DNA from: Brevundimonas naejangsanensis
GTDB taxonomy: Bacteria; Pseudomonadota; Alphaproteobacteria; Caulobacterales; Caulobacteraceae
Direction: 5' to 3'
Length of the DNA stretch: 64,000 nt
Assembly (NCBI RefSeq): GCF_003627995.1
Contig: NZ_CP032707.1
Span: forward strand, 1-64,000
This document shows positions 1-9,456 of the stretch, piece after piece (position 1 is the stretch's first letter; every line of letters begins with the position of its first letter). The notes under the pieces are model-generated. The model saw only the letters and a list, made by a program, of their open reading frames with translations. It was not told the DNA's origin and did no database searches. The position numbers were made by a program, and so were the translations under genes.

Positions 1-660
1 ATGAACGTCCCGACCGTGCAAATTCATCAGTTGCGCCTGCCGTTGCAGCAGGAGGCGCCCCAGCGCGCCTCCGACCTGGCGGTGTCGGAAGCCAACGCCG
101 CGGGCGTGGCCGCCCTGGCCGCCTGGCCCGAGACGCCGGGCGCCGTCCTGGCCCTGTTCGGCCCGGCGGGTTGCGGCAAGAGCCACCTGGCCGCCGCCTG
201 GGTCGAGCGCACCGGCGCCGTCGCCCTGCACGGCGCCGAGGCGGCCCTGGTCGATCCGCTGGAGCTGGAGGGCCGCCCCGTCCTGCTCGACCGGGCCCAG
301 GACGCGGACGACGAGAGCCTGTTCCACCTGATCAACCTGACCCAGTCGGGCGGCGGCGCCCTGCTGCTGGTGTCGCGCGATCCGCCGGGCGCCTGGACGA
401 CGGACCTGCCGGACCTGCGCTCGCGCCTGAACGCCATCCGCACCGTGGGGATCGAGGCGCCCGACGACGTGGTGTTCGCCGCCATGCTGCGCCGCGCCTT
501 CGCCAGCCGCAACATCACCCCGGCCGACGAACTGATCGACTATCTGATCCGCCGCATCGACCGCTCGGCCGAGGCCGCCGAGGCCGTCGTCGACCGCCTG
601 GACGCCCTGCACCGCCCGGTGACGCGCGTGCTGGCCCGGCAGGTGCTGGACGGGGAGTAG
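1..660 (+). CDS. hdaA: DnaA-homologous replication regulator HdaA
   Basis: 219 aa single-domain AAA+ protein resembling the ATPase core of DnaA without its DNA-binding domain. Family members bind the loaded beta sliding clamp and stimulate ATP hydrolysis by DnaA (RIDA), preventing re-initiation. A clamp-binding hexapeptide QLRLPL is visible at residues 10-15 and a Walker A GPAGCGKS at 54-61. The canonical Walker B acidic pair is replaced by LLDRAQ. It begins at the first base of the window with ATG, so its promoter is not seen. It lies directly upstream of ppk/ppx on the same strand, an arrangement I associate with Caulobacterales. Confidence 0.88.
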   Translation: MNVPTVQIHQLRLPLQQEAPQRASDLAVSEANAAGVAALAAWPETPGAVLALFGPAGCGKSHLAAAWVERTGAVALHGAEAALVDPLELEGRPVLLDRAQDADDESLFHLINLTQSGGGALLLVSRDPPGAWTTDLPDLRSRLNAIRTVGIEAPDDVVFAAMLRRAFASRNITPADELIDYLIRRIDRSAEAAEAVVDRLDALHRPVTRVLARQVLDGE

Positions 661-670
661 CCCTAACCCC

Positions 671-702
671 CCGCTCATCCCGGCGGACGCTGGGATGAGC
701 GG
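671..702. repeat. intergenic palindrome, CCGCTCATCCC family
   Basis: Near-perfect inverted repeat with arms CCGCTCATCCC and GGGATGAGCGG around a GC-rich loop, right after the hdaA stop. It is followed by AATTATAC rather than a T-run, so it is a weak terminator at best. The same arms recur at 6891-6924 and 14745-14840. Confidence 0.7.
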
Positions 703-785
703 AATTATACGTGGCGTTCCAAAGTCTCGCCTACCGCGACACAATCCCGGTTGCAGCCGTCACAGGCCCGCGCGACAACGGCGTC

Positions 786-3020
786 ATGACTGATATCGCG
801 CCTATCGCCGTCGACACCACCGGCGAGGAAGTCCCCTCCTCGCGCGCGCCGCAGCTGGAGCTGTCCGAGGCGCTGATGACCTCGCCCGCGCGCTTCATCA
901 ACCGCGAGCTGTCGTGGCTGGCCTTCAACGGCCGGGTGCTGGAGGAGGCGGCGAACGAAGGCCACCCCCTGCTGGAACGGGTGCGCTTCCTGTCCATCTC
1001 GGCCAACAACCTGGACGAGTTCTTCATGACCCGCGTCGCCGGCCTGAAGGGCCAGGTGCGCGAGCGGGTGCGCGTGGTGTCGCCCGACGGCCTGACGCCC
1101 GCCGAACAACTGGAGAAAGTCAACGCCGCGGCCGGCGGCCTGATGGCCGAGCAGCAGCGCCAGTGGCGCGTCCTGCGCAAGGAGATGGCGGCGGCGGGCA
1201 TCGAGATCGTCGAGCGCGCTCGCATCACCAAGACCGAGCGCGAGCGGCTGGAACCGGAGTTCCTGAACCAGCTGTTCGCCGTGCTGACGCCCATGGCCAT
1301 CGACCCGGCGCACCCCTTCCCCTTCCTGCCGAACCTGGGCTTCTCCCTGGCGCTGAAGCTGCGGCGCAACAGCGACAACCGCGTCCTTTACGCCCTGGTG
1401 CCGGTGCCGACCCAGGTGCGGCGCTTCTGGGCTCTGGCGACGGACGGGCGCTCGACGCCCGGGCGGACGCGCTACGTCTCGCTGGAAAACCTGCTGCTGC
1501 TGTTCATCGACCACATGTTCCCGGGCTGCGAGATCCTGGAAAAGGGTCTGTTCCGCCTGATCCGCGACTCGGACATCGAGATCGAGGAAGAGGCCGAAGA
1601 CCTGGTCATGGAGTTCGAGGAGGCGCTGAAGCAGCGCCGCATGGGCTCGGTCGTGCGCATCAAGATCCAGGCGGACATGCCGGACGACCTGCGCGACTTC
1701 ATCATCGGCCAGCTTCACGCCCAGCCGCAGGACGTGGTCCTGGTCGACGGCATGCTGGGGCTGGCGCAGTTGTCCGAACTGATCCCCGGCGGCCATCCCG
1801 ACCTGAAGTTCAAGGGCTATGAGCCGCGCTATCCCGAGCGGGTGCGCGACAACGGCGGCGACATCTTCGCGGCCGTGCGCGAAAAGGACATGCTGATCCA
1901 CCACCCGTTCGAGAGCTTCGACGTGGTGGTCCAGTTCCTGCGCCAGGCGGCGCGCGACCCCAACGTCATCGCCATCAAGCAGACGCTGTATCGCACCTCC
2001 AAGGACAGCCCCATCGTCGCCGCCCTGATCGAGGCGGCCGAGAACGGCAAGAACGTCACCGCCCTGGTCGAGCTGAAGGCCCGCTTCGACGAGGAGGCCA
2101 ACCTGCGTTGGGCGCGACAGCTGGAGCGGGCGGGCGTCCACGTCGTCTTCGGCTTCATGGAGTACAAGACCCACGCCAAGATGAGCGTCGTGGTGCGGCG
2201 CGAGGGCGACAGCCTTCGCACCTACTGCCACTTCGGCACCGGCAACTATCACCCGGTCACGGCCAAGATCTACACGGACCTGAGTCTGTTCACCTGCGAC
2301 CCGATCCTGAGCCGGGACGCCACGCGGGTGTTCAACTACATCACCGGCTATGCGACGCCCGACGAGCTGGAGGCTCTGGTCGTCTCGCCGCTGAACATGA
2401 AGTCGACCCTGATCGAGCTCATCGGCAAGGAGATGGCCGCCGCCGCCAAGGGCAAGCCGGCCGCCATCTGGGCCAAGATGAACGCCCTGGTCGATCCCGA
2501 GATCATCGACGCCCTGTATCGCGCCAGTCAGCAGGGCGTGCGCATCGAACTGGTGGTGCGCGGCATCTGCTGCCTGCGGCCGGGCGTGTCGGGCCTGTCG
2601 GAGAACATCCGGGTCAAGTCGATCGTCGGCCGCTTCCTGGAGCATAGCCGCATCGTCGCCTTCGCCAACGGCCACGACCTGCCCAGCAACCGGGCGCGGC
2701 TCTACATCTCCTCGGCCGACTGGATGCCGCGCAACCTGGACCGCCGGGTCGAATTGATGACGCCGATCCTGAACCCGACGGTGCACGACCAGGTTCTGGA
2801 TCAGATCATGGTCGCAAACCTGAAGGATGACGCCCAGAGCTGGGTGCTGGAGCCGGACGGCTCCTATCGCCGGGTCGTGCCCAATGGGGCCGAACGCCCC
2901 TTCTCGGCGCACAAGTATTTCATGACCAATCCCAGCCTGTCGGGTCGGGGGCGCAAGGTGAAGACCCTGCCCAGCGCCCTGTCCTACCCCGGCGCCAAGG
3001 CAAGGAAACGCCGCGGATGA
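786..3020 (+). CDS. ppk1: polyphosphate kinase 1
   Basis: 744 aa PPK1, which reversibly transfers the gamma phosphate of ATP onto inorganic polyphosphate at the inner membrane. The N-terminal region carries [12 protein letters not shown]; the phospholipase-D-like catalytic half holds YKTHAKM with the likely phosphorylated His463, then [10 protein letters not shown], and a second histidine in [11 protein letters not shown] at His620. Length is typical (about 690-740). I start at ATG 786 (MTDIAPIAV); an earlier in-frame ATG at 711 would add 25 residues not expected in the family and would begin close behind the repeat. Its TGA overlaps the next ATG, so ppk and ppx are probably co-translated. 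Confidence 0.95.
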   Translation: MTDIAPIAVDTTGEEVPSSRAPQLELSEALMTSPARFINRELSWLAFNGRVLEEAANEGHPLLERVRFLSISANNLDEFFMTRVAGLKGQVRERVRVVSPDGLTPAEQLEKVNAAAGGLMAEQQRQWRVLRKEMAAAGIEIVERARITKTERERLEPEFLNQLFAVLTPMAIDPAHPFPFLPNLGFSLALKLRRNSDNRVLYALVPVPTQVRRFWALATDGRSTPGRTRYVSLENLLLLFIDHMFPGCEILEKGLFRLIRDSDIEIEEEAEDLVMEFEEALKQRRMGSVVRIKIQADMPDDLRDFIIGQLHAQPQDVVLVDGMLGLAQLSELIPGGHPDLKFKGYEPRYPERVRDNGGDIFAAVREKDMLIHHPFESFDVVVQFLRQAARDPNVIAIKQTLYRTSKDSPIVAALIEAAENGKNVTALVELKARFDEEANLRWARQLERAGVHVVFGFMEYKTHAKMSVVVRREGDSLRTYCHFGTGNYHPVTAKIYTDLSLFTCDPILSRDATRVFNYITGYATPDELEALVVSPLNMKSTLIELIGKEMAAAAKGKPAAIWAKMNALVDPEIIDALYRASQQGVRIELVVRGICCLRPGVSGLSENIRVKSIVGRFLEHSRIVAFANGHDLPSNRARLYISSADWMPRNLDRRVELMTPILNPTVHDQVLDQIMVANLKDDAQSWVLEPDGSYRRVVPNGAERPFSAHKYFMTNPSLSGRGRKVKTLPSALSYPGAKARKRRG

Positions 3021-4507
3021 GCCCCGAGCGCGAATACGATTCGCAGCAGATCGCGGTCATCGACATCGGCTCCAACTCGGTGCGCCTGGTACTGTACCGG
3101 CTGGAGGGCCGGGCCGTCTGGACCATGTTCAACGAGAAGGTCCTGGCGGGCCTGGGCCGCGACCTGACCGCCACCCGGCGGCTGTCGGAGCCGGGCGTGG
3201 CCATGGCCATGACGGCGCTGCGCCGCTTCGCCGCCGTGATCGAGGGCGTCCAGCCGGACCAGGTGCTGGTCGCCGCCACCGCCGCCGTGCGCGAGGCCGA
3301 GGACGGCCCCGCCTTCTGCGAGCGCGTGGTCGCCGAGACGGGGCTGCGCATCCGCGTGCTGAGCGGCGAGGAAGAGGCGAAATACTCGGCCCTGGGCGTG
3401 CTGGCAGGCGACCCCGGCGCGCGCGGCGTGGCGGCCGACATGGGCGGCGCCAGCCTGGAGCTCACGCGCATCGGCGACGGTCCCCGCGGCAAGGGGGTGA
3501 CGCTGCCGCTGGGCCCCTTCGCCCTGCTGGAGGCCAAGGGGTTCGACGCCGAGCGCCTGCGCGCCCGCATCGCCAAGCGGCTAGAGCCGGTTCAGGACGC
3601 CTATGCGGCCCAGACGCTCTACGCCGTCGGCGGCGCCTGGCGCAGCCTGGCCCAGATGCACATGGCCATGGTCGACCACCCGATCCGCATCGTCCACCAG
3701 TACGCCATGAGCGCCGCCGACGCGCGCGACATGGCCCGGCTGGTCGCGCGCCAGTCCAAGGCGTCGCTGGAGAAGCTGCCGGGGGTGTCCAAGCGCCGCG
3801 CCGAGACCCTGCCCTACGCCGCCCTGGTGCTGGAGGGGCTGATCGATCAGCTGGGCCTGGTCTCGGTCAGCTTTTCAGCCTGGGGGGTGCGCGAAGGCCT
3901 GCTCTATCACGGCCTGACGCCGGCCATGCGGGCCATCGACCCCCTGCTGGCCGGCTGTTCGGCCTGGGGCGGCCGTCAGGGCGTGGACCCGGCCCTGCCC
4001 CGAGCCCTCGACGGCTGGCTGCAATCGGTCGTCTCGGCCCTGCCGGAAGTGTTCGGTGAGGAGCGCGACGCCCTGCTGACGGCCTCGGTCTGCCGCCTGG
4101 CCGACCTGGGCGCGCGCCTGCATCCCGACCATCGCATCAACCTCGTCTTCGATCAGGTGCTGTGGTCGCCGATTCCCGGCCAGACCCACGCCGAGCGCGC
4201 CTTCATGGCCGTGGCGATGAACGCACGCTACGGCGGCGACGCCAAGACGCCCGCGCCCGAGGCCATCCGGCGTCTTCTGTCCGAACAGGGCCAAAAGCGG
4301 GCCCGCGCCCTGGGCCTGGCCATGCGACTGGCCTGCGACCTGTCGGGCCGCTCGCCGCAACTGCTGGCCAACGCCACGGCCACGGTCGAAAAGGGCGCGC
4401 TGCGGGTCACGGCGGCCAGCGGCTACGCCGACATGCTGCTGGGCGAACAGACGAAACGGCGCGCCAAGGCCTTGGCCGAAGCGATGGATCTGGCGCTGAA
4501 GATCTAA
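3017..4507 (+). CDS. ppx: Ppx/GppA exopolyphosphatase
   Basis: 496 aa exopolyphosphatase of the ASKHA fold that removes terminal phosphates from polyphosphate (or pppGpp). Visible signatures are [16 protein letters not shown] near the N-terminus, [26 protein letters not shown] and the phosphate-binding [10 protein letters not shown]. The C-terminal third is the helical HD-like domain of longer Ppx proteins. ATGA overlap with ppk1 places synthesis and degradation of polyphosphate in one transcript. Which of the two substrates dominates cannot be told from sequence. Confidence 0.93.
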   Translation: MSPEREYDSQQIAVIDIGSNSVRLVLYRLEGRAVWTMFNEKVLAGLGRDLTATRRLSEPGVAMAMTALRRFAAVIEGVQPDQVLVAATAAVREAEDGPAFCERVVAETGLRIRVLSGEEEAKYSALGVLAGDPGARGVAADMGGASLELTRIGDGPRGKGVTLPLGPFALLEAKGFDAERLRARIAKRLEPVQDAYAAQTLYAVGGAWRSLAQMHMAMVDHPIRIVHQYAMSAADARDMARLVARQSKASLEKLPGVSKRRAETLPYAALVLEGLIDQLGLVSVSFSAWGVREGLLYHGLTPAMRAIDPLLAGCSAWGGRQGVDPALPRALDGWLQSVVSALPEVFGEERDALLTASVCRLADLGARLHPDHRINLVFDQVLWSPIPGQTHAERAFMAVAMNARYGGDAKTPAPEAIRRLLSEQGQKRARALGLAMRLACDLSGRSPQLLANATATVEKGALRVTAASGYADMLLGEQTKRRAKALAEAMDLALKI

Positions 4508-4533
4508 AACCCTCTCCCGATGGGAGAGGGTTG
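4507..4533. terminator. bidirectional hairpin between ppx and rnd
   Basis: Perfect stem with arms CCCTCTCCC and GGGAGAGGG at 4510-4530 between two convergent genes. Read on the minus strand the stem is followed by TTTT, so it fits an intrinsic terminator for rnd; on the plus strand the tail is TTGG. The same stem recurs at 36494-36514 and 48040-48060. Confidence 0.65.
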
Positions 4534-4534
4534 G

Positions 4535-5689
4535 TCAGCCCTCGATCTCGACCACTTCGACGCGGGCGCCGTTCAGCACCAGGGCGATCTCGCCGCGCTT
4601 GAGCTTCAGCGCGTCCTCGCCGAACAACTGGCGGCGCCAGCCCTTCATGGCCTCGACGTCGGCGTGGTCGTTCAGCGCGATCTTCTCGAGGTCGGAGACC
4701 GTGGCGATCAGCTTGGAGGCCACGCCGGCATTGTCGCTCTTGGCTTTCAGCAGCACCTTCAGCAGTTCGACCACCGAGGGCGGGGCCGGCTGATTGTGGG
4801 CCGGACGTTCCAGCTTGGGCGCATGGGCCTCCGGGTCGGCCAGGACACGCTTCAACTCGGCCGCCAGCTCCAGCCCCAGGCGCGAGCCGCCGAAGCCCTT
4901 GGGCACCGAGCGCAGGCGGTTGAAGGCGTCGGGGTCGGTCGGCGCCTGGACGGCGATTTCGTCGATGGCCTCGTCCTTGAGGATGCGGCCGCGCGGCTGG
5001 TCGCGCTCTTGGGCCGCGCGCTCGCGCCACACGGCGACGGCGACGAAGGCGGCCAGGTATTTGGCGTTGAACTTCTTGGGCTTCAGCCGCTTCCAGGCGT
5101 TCTCGGGCGAGGTGTCGTAGAGCGCCGGGTCCGTGACCGCGCCCATTTCCGACATGACCCAGTCCAGGCGGCCTTCCTTCTGCAGCCGGTCGCGCAGCTT
5201 GGGATAGAGGGCGGCCAGGTGCGTCACGTCGCCGACCGCATAGGTCAGTTGGGCGTCGCTGAGCGGACGGCGCGCCCAGTCGGTGAAGCGGCTGCCCTTG
5301 TCCAGCTCCTGGCGCAGCATCTGGCGGACCAGGGCCTCATAGCTGACCTGATCGCCGAAACCGGCGGCCATGGCGGCGACCTGGGTGTCGAACAGCGGAC
5401 GCGGCATGGCGCCCAGCTTGTTGAAGATCTCCACGTCCTGCCGGGCGGCGTGGAAGACCTTCAGAATCGATTCGTCGCGCAGGATGTCGAGGAAGGGGGT
5501 CAAATCCAGCCCCTCGGCCATCGGGTCGATGATGGCGGCGTCCGTAGGCGAAGCCGCGGCCTGGATCAGGCACAGCTTGGGCCAGTAGGTGGTTTCCCGC
5601 ATGAATTCCGTATCAACGGTGATGTACGGGGCCTTGGCCAAACGCTCGCAGAAGGCGATCAGCGCGTCATTGGTGGTGATTGGCGTCAT
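4535..5689 (-). CDS. rnd: ribonuclease D
   Basis: 384 aa 3'-5' exoribonuclease of the DEDD family that trims tRNA precursors and other structured RNAs. Exo motif I is VDTEFMRE (Asp26, Glu28), motif II includes FHAARQDVEIF, and motif III YAVGDVTHLAALY keeps the tyrosine-type spacing. An HRDC region follows. I use ATG at 5689 (MTPITTNDALIAF); the reading frame is open far upstream, but that part overlaps purM antisense and is an artefact. The gene converges on ppx and is divergent from purM with about 80 bp between starts. Confidence 0.93.
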   Translation of the reverse strand: MTPITTNDALIAFCERLAKAPYITVDTEFMRETTYWPKLCLIQAAASPTDAAIIDPMAEGLDLTPFLDILRDESILKVFHAARQDVEIFNKLGAMPRPLFDTQVAAMAAGFGDQVSYEALVRQMLRQELDKGSRFTDWARRPLSDAQLTYAVGDVTHLAALYPKLRDRLQKEGRLDWVMSEMGAVTDPALYDTSPENAWKRLKPKKFNAKYLAAFVAVAVWRERAAQERDQPRGRILKDEAIDEIAVQAPTDPDAFNRLRSVPKGFGGSRLGLELAAELKRVLADPEAHAPKLERPAHNQPAPPSVVELLKVLLKAKSDNAGVASKLIATVSDLEKIALNDHADVEAMKGWRRQLFGEDALKLKRGEIALVLNGARVEVVEIEG

Positions 5690-5770
5690 TCCGATGCTAT
5701 AGCCCCGCGCGACGCCGTCGTGGCAAGAGCGCCGCGACATATTTTCGCCCCCGATTTCGAGCCGTGACCG

Positions 5771-6808
5771 ATGAGCGACACCCCCGAAGCCCTGAAAAAC
5801 GGCCTCACCTACGCCGATGCGGGCGTGGACATCGACGCCGGAGAAATGCTGGTCAACGCCATCAAGCCCCTGGCCAAGTCGACGCGCCGCCCCGGCGCCG
5901 AGGCCTCGCTGGGCGGATTCGGCGCCCTGTTCGACCTGAAGGCCGCCGGGTTCGAGGACCCGCTGATCGTCACCACGACGGACGGCGTGGGCACCAAGCT
6001 GAAGATCGCCATCGAAACCGGCCGTCATGACGGCGTGGGCGTCGATCTGGTCGCCATGTGCGTCAACGACCTGCTGGCGCAGGGCGCCGAGCCGCTGATG
6101 TTCCTGGACTACTACGCCACCGGCAAGCTGGACGTGGACGCCGCGCGCCGCGTCGTCGCCGGCATCGCCGAAGGCTGCCGCCAGTCGGGCAGCGCCCTGG
6201 TGGGCGGCGAGACGGCCGAAATGCCGGGCATGTATTCGGGCGGCGACTACGACCTGGCCGGCTTCTCGGTCGGCGCGGTCGAGCGCGGCAAGGTCCTGCC
6301 CTATCTGGACCAGCAGAAGCCGGGCGACGTCATCATCGGCCTGGCCTCCTCGGGTCCGCACTCGAACGGCTATTCGCTGATCCGCAAGGTGGTCGAGAAG
6401 TCCGGCCTGGCCTGGGGCGACGACGCCCCCTTCGCCAAGGACCTGTCCCTGGCCCAGGCCCTGATGGAGCCGACCCGCATCTATGTGAAGCCGGTCCTGC
6501 CGCTGATGAAGGCGGGCCTGGTCAAGGGCGCGGCCCACATCACGGGCGGCGGCCTGATCGAGAACCCGCCGCGCTGCATCGCCGAGGGCCTGGAAGCCAG
6601 CTTCGACTGGGACGCCTGGCCGATGCCCGCCGTCTTCCAGTGGCTGGCCGAGACCGGCGGCATTTCGGACCACGAGATGCGCCGCACCTTCAACTGCGGC
6701 GTGGGCTTCATCCTGATCGTCGCGCCCGAGAACGTCGAGCCCGTGCTGGCCGCCCTGCTGAACGCGGGCGAGACGGCGTTTGTGTGCGGGCAGCTGCAGG
6801 CGGCGTAA
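5771..6808 (+). CDS. purM: phosphoribosylformylglycinamidine cyclo-ligase (AIR synthetase)
   Basis: 345 aa enzyme that closes FGAM to AIR with ATP, the fifth step of purine synthesis. It shows the N-terminal signature [52 protein letters not shown] and [17 protein letters not shown]. Length is normal. In many relatives purN follows directly; here a secreted peptidase on the other strand separates them. A strong terminator follows at 6842. Confidence 0.96.
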   Translation: MSDTPEALKNGLTYADAGVDIDAGEMLVNAIKPLAKSTRRPGAEASLGGFGALFDLKAAGFEDPLIVTTTDGVGTKLKIAIETGRHDGVGVDLVAMCVNDLLAQGAEPLMFLDYYATGKLDVDAARRVVAGIAEGCRQSGSALVGGETAEMPGMYSGGDYDLAGFSVGAVERGKVLPYLDQQKPGDVIIGLASSGPHSNGYSLIRKVVEKSGLAWGDDAPFAKDLSLAQALMEPTRIYVKPVLPLMKAGLVKGAAHITGGGLIENPPRCIAEGLEASFDWDAWPMPAVFQWLAETGGISDHEMRRTFNCGVGFILIVAPENVEPVLAALLNAGETAFVCGQLQAA

Positions 6809-6841
6809 GAGGCCTCCCCGCCCCCTACCACCGTGAATGAA

Positions 6842-6878
6842 AAAGGCCCCGGTCAGCACTGACCGGGGCCTTTATTGT
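6842..6878 (+). terminator. intrinsic terminator after purM
   Basis: Perfect GC-rich stem AGGCCCCGGTCAG / CTGACCGGGGCCT with a short loop, followed by TTTATTGTT. It lies 34 bp after the purM stop and ends that transcript. Confidence 0.9.
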
Positions 6879-6890
6879 TGCCAATCCTAT

Positions 6891-6924
6891 CCCGCTCACC
6901 CCGGCGTCCGCCGGGGTGAGCGGG
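6891..6924. repeat. intergenic palindrome, CCGCTCA family
   Basis: Perfect palindrome with arms CCCGCTCACCCCGGC and GCCGGGGTGAGCGGG between the purM terminator and the end of the convergent S10 peptidase gene. Related to 671-702 and 14745-14840. No T-run on either side. Confidence 0.7.
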
Positions 6925-6937
6925 ATGGAAGGCGCCC

Positions 6938-8530
6938 TTACCGCAGGCCGCCGTTCTGCGTCTCGTCATAGAACTTGGCCATGTCGGTGTAGAGCTGCTC
7001 CAGGGCCTTGCGGCTCGTGTACATCATGTGGCCGCCCTCGTAGTAGGTGAACTCGAGGTTGTCGCGCAGGTGCGGCTCCAGCATCATCTGGGCCAGGTCG
7101 TACTCCGTGCTGAAGAAGGGCGTGGCCGCGTCGTAGTAGCCGTTCAGCGCCAGCACCTTCAGATGCGGATTGCGCCGCATGGTCGTGGCCAGGTCGACCG
7201 CCGTGTTCGGCGTGGTCTGCGGGCCGCCGACCGGCGGACGGTGGCTCCAGTCCCAATCGAAGCCCGGCAGGCCGCGCGCCGACTGGCGATAGTCCAGATC
7301 GGTGCGGTAGTTCAGCGTCGTGGCCACATAGTCGCGGAAGATGCCGAAATAGGCGCCCGTGACGGCGCTGCTCGAGGGATCTTCCTCGGGCGAGCCCCCG
7401 ATGGCGTTGGCGTCGATGCCCAGATAGCGGGTGTCCAGGCGGCCGATGGTCTGGCGACGATCACGCAGCAGCTCCTTGCGAAAGGGGCTGAGTTCAAGGC
7501 GCAGGTTGGCCTGGTCGATGACGGTCGGCGATATGCCGATCAGCTCGCTCATCTGCTGGGCGATCTGGGCGCGCTCGGCGTCCGAGATCAGGTGCCCCTT
7601 GGCCAGGGCGGCGGCGTAGGGGCCCATGGCGAAGTCGCGGGCGCGCTGGACGTGCTCCTCGACCGTGGCGGAGCGGTTCGGCACCTTGTTGTGATACCAG
7701 GCCGTCGCCGCATAGGTCGGCAGCAAGGTGATGAAGTTCTGCGCATAGCCCGGCTGGCGCACGCCGTAGTTCATGATCGACGACAGCAGGACGACGCCGT
7801 TCAGCGCCATGCCGCGCTCTTCCAGCTGGTGGGCCACCGCGCCGGTGCGCAGGGTGCCGTAGCTTTCGCCCAGCACGTATTTGGGGCTGGACCAGCGGTT
7901 GAACTTGGTCGTGTAGCGCATGATGGCGCGGGTGAAGGTGTCCGCGTCCTGGTCCACGCCCCAGAAGGTCGAGCCCGGGGTCTCGCCCAGCGGACGCGAA
8001 TAGCCGGCGCCGACCATGTCGATGAAGACCAGGTCGGTCTTGTCCAGCAGGGTCATGTCGTTCGGGGCGACGTTGAACGGCGCCGGGCGTTCGACCACCG
8101 GCGAATCCGTCTGGACGCGCACCGGACCGAAGGCGCCCATGTGCAGCCAGATCGTCGGCGAGCCCGGCCCGCCGTTGTACATGAAGGTGATCGGCCGACG
8201 GCCGACCGGCTGGCCGTCCAGGGTATAGGCCACGTAGAACAGGCTGGCGGTCGGCATGCCCGCGTCGTTGCGGACGGTCAGGGTCCCGGCCGTGGCCTTG
8301 TAGCGCATGGCGCGGCCGTGGGCGGTGATCGAATGGCTGGTCGTCACCTCCTGCTCTTCGGCCGTGGCGCGAGCCCAGTTCTTCTCGATCTGCTCGGCGT
8401 TGGCGTTGCGCAGGCGATCGGCGGCCGAGCGGATCGGCCCCGAACCGCCCGAAGCGGCTTCCTGAGCCATGGAAACGGCCGGCGCGGCCAACAGGGCCGC
8501 AGCGCAGGCGGCGGTCAACAAACGACGCAT
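6938..8530 (-). CDS. secreted S10 family serine carboxypeptidase
   Basis: 530 aa protein with an N-terminal signal peptide (MRRLLTAACAAALLAAPAVS, cleavage likely after SMAQ), so it probably acts in the periplasm or outside the cell. The alpha/beta-hydrolase catalytic triad of S10 peptidases is visible: Ser222 in GESYGTLR, Asp467 in NGYYDAATPFF and His501 in EGGHMMYTS; the oxyanion region is MYNGGPGSPT. Such enzymes remove C-terminal residues from peptides. I choose ATG 8530 because it begins a clean signal peptide; a longer frame to 8638 does not. It sits between purM and purN on the opposite strand, an unusual place. Confidence 0.9.
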   Translation of the reverse strand: MRRLLTAACAAALLAAPAVSMAQEAASGGSGPIRSAADRLRNANAEQIEKNWARATAEEQEVTTSHSITAHGRAMRYKATAGTLTVRNDAGMPTASLFYVAYTLDGQPVGRRPITFMYNGGPGSPTIWLHMGAFGPVRVQTDSPVVERPAPFNVAPNDMTLLDKTDLVFIDMVGAGYSRPLGETPGSTFWGVDQDADTFTRAIMRYTTKFNRWSSPKYVLGESYGTLRTGAVAHQLEERGMALNGVVLLSSIMNYGVRQPGYAQNFITLLPTYAATAWYHNKVPNRSATVEEHVQRARDFAMGPYAAALAKGHLISDAERAQIAQQMSELIGISPTVIDQANLRLELSPFRKELLRDRRQTIGRLDTRYLGIDANAIGGSPEEDPSSSAVTGAYFGIFRDYVATTLNYRTDLDYRQSARGLPGFDWDWSHRPPVGGPQTTPNTAVDLATTMRRNPHLKVLALNGYYDAATPFFSTEYDLAQMMLEPHLRDNLEFTYYEGGHMMYTSRKALEQLYTDMAKFYDETQNGGLR

Positions 8531-8734
8531 AATGACAGGTACTCCCCCTGAGGCGCCGGACATCCGGCGCGGCGACGCTAACGCCGCAACAGCCGAAGAA
8601 GCAACGGAGTTCGCGACAGTTCGGCGACAATGGTTCAACGGCGCCGCGCCCTCCCCCTTCGCCGCGCCTTTCTCTTGCTAAGTCGCCTTCGGGGCCGCAT
8701 GGCAGTCGCGCTCCCTCCAACGCACGAGCCCGTC

Positions 8735-9343
8735 ATGTCCGTCGTCCCCCAAAGTCCGTCCGCCAAGGTCCGCGTGGCCGTGCTGATCTCGGGGACCGGC
8801 TCGAACATGGTCAGCCTGGTCGCGGCGGGTCAGGCGGCCGACGCGCCCTATGAGGTGGTGGCCGTCGTCTCCAACATCGCCGGCGCCGCGGGCCTGGCCA
8901 AGGCCCAGGCGGCGGGCGTCGAGGCCCTGACGGTCGAGCATCGCCCCTTCGGCAAGGACCGCGAGGCGCACGAGCGCGCCATCGACGCCCTGCTGGCCGA
9001 ACGCGGCGTGCAGGTGGTGGCCTTGGCCGGCTACATGCGGCTGCTGACGCCCTGGCTGGTGGGCCGGTGGGCCGGGAGGATGGTCAACATCCACCCGTCG
9101 CTGCTGCCCCTCTATCCGGGACTGAACACCCACGCCCGCGCCCTCGAGGCCGGCGACGCCGAAGCCGGCTGCACCGTCCACCTGGTCACCGAAGGCGTCG
9201 ATGAAGGCCCCGTCCTGGGCCAGGCGCGCGTGCCGGTCCAGGCCGGCGACACCCCGGAAATCCTGGCCGAACGGGTCAAGGCGGCCGAGCACCGCCTGTA
9301 TCCCCAGGCCCTGGCCGACTTCGTGCGCAGGCTCAAACCTTAA
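8735..9343 (+). CDS. purN: phosphoribosylglycinamide formyltransferase
   Basis: 202 aa GAR transformylase, third step of purine synthesis, using 10-formyl-THF. It carries LISGTGSNMVSLV near the N-terminus and the catalytic segment VNIHPSLLPLYPGLNTHARA followed by GCTVHLVTEGVDEGPVLGQA with the expected His and Asp. ATG 8735 (MSVVPQSPSAK) gives the family length; earlier in-frame starts at 8630 and 8699 add an arginine-rich stretch with no family counterpart. Divergent from the S10 peptidase, with a shared promoter region of about 200 bp. Confidence 0.94.
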   Translation: MSVVPQSPSAKVRVAVLISGTGSNMVSLVAAGQAADAPYEVVAVVSNIAGAAGLAKAQAAGVEALTVEHRPFGKDREAHERAIDALLAERGVQVVALAGYMRLLTPWLVGRWAGRMVNIHPSLLPLYPGLNTHARALEAGDAEAGCTVHLVTEGVDEGPVLGQARVPVQAGDTPEILAERVKAAEHRLYPQALADFVRRLKP

Positions 9344-9456
9344 CGATTATTAATGCGACAGCGGGTCGCGGGCGGGCGCAGGCTGCCCGCAAGCATGGCC
9401 GTGGCCGCGTTTACGGGCCGGTCGTGCACCTTCGCACCACTGGGAAAGACCCGAAG

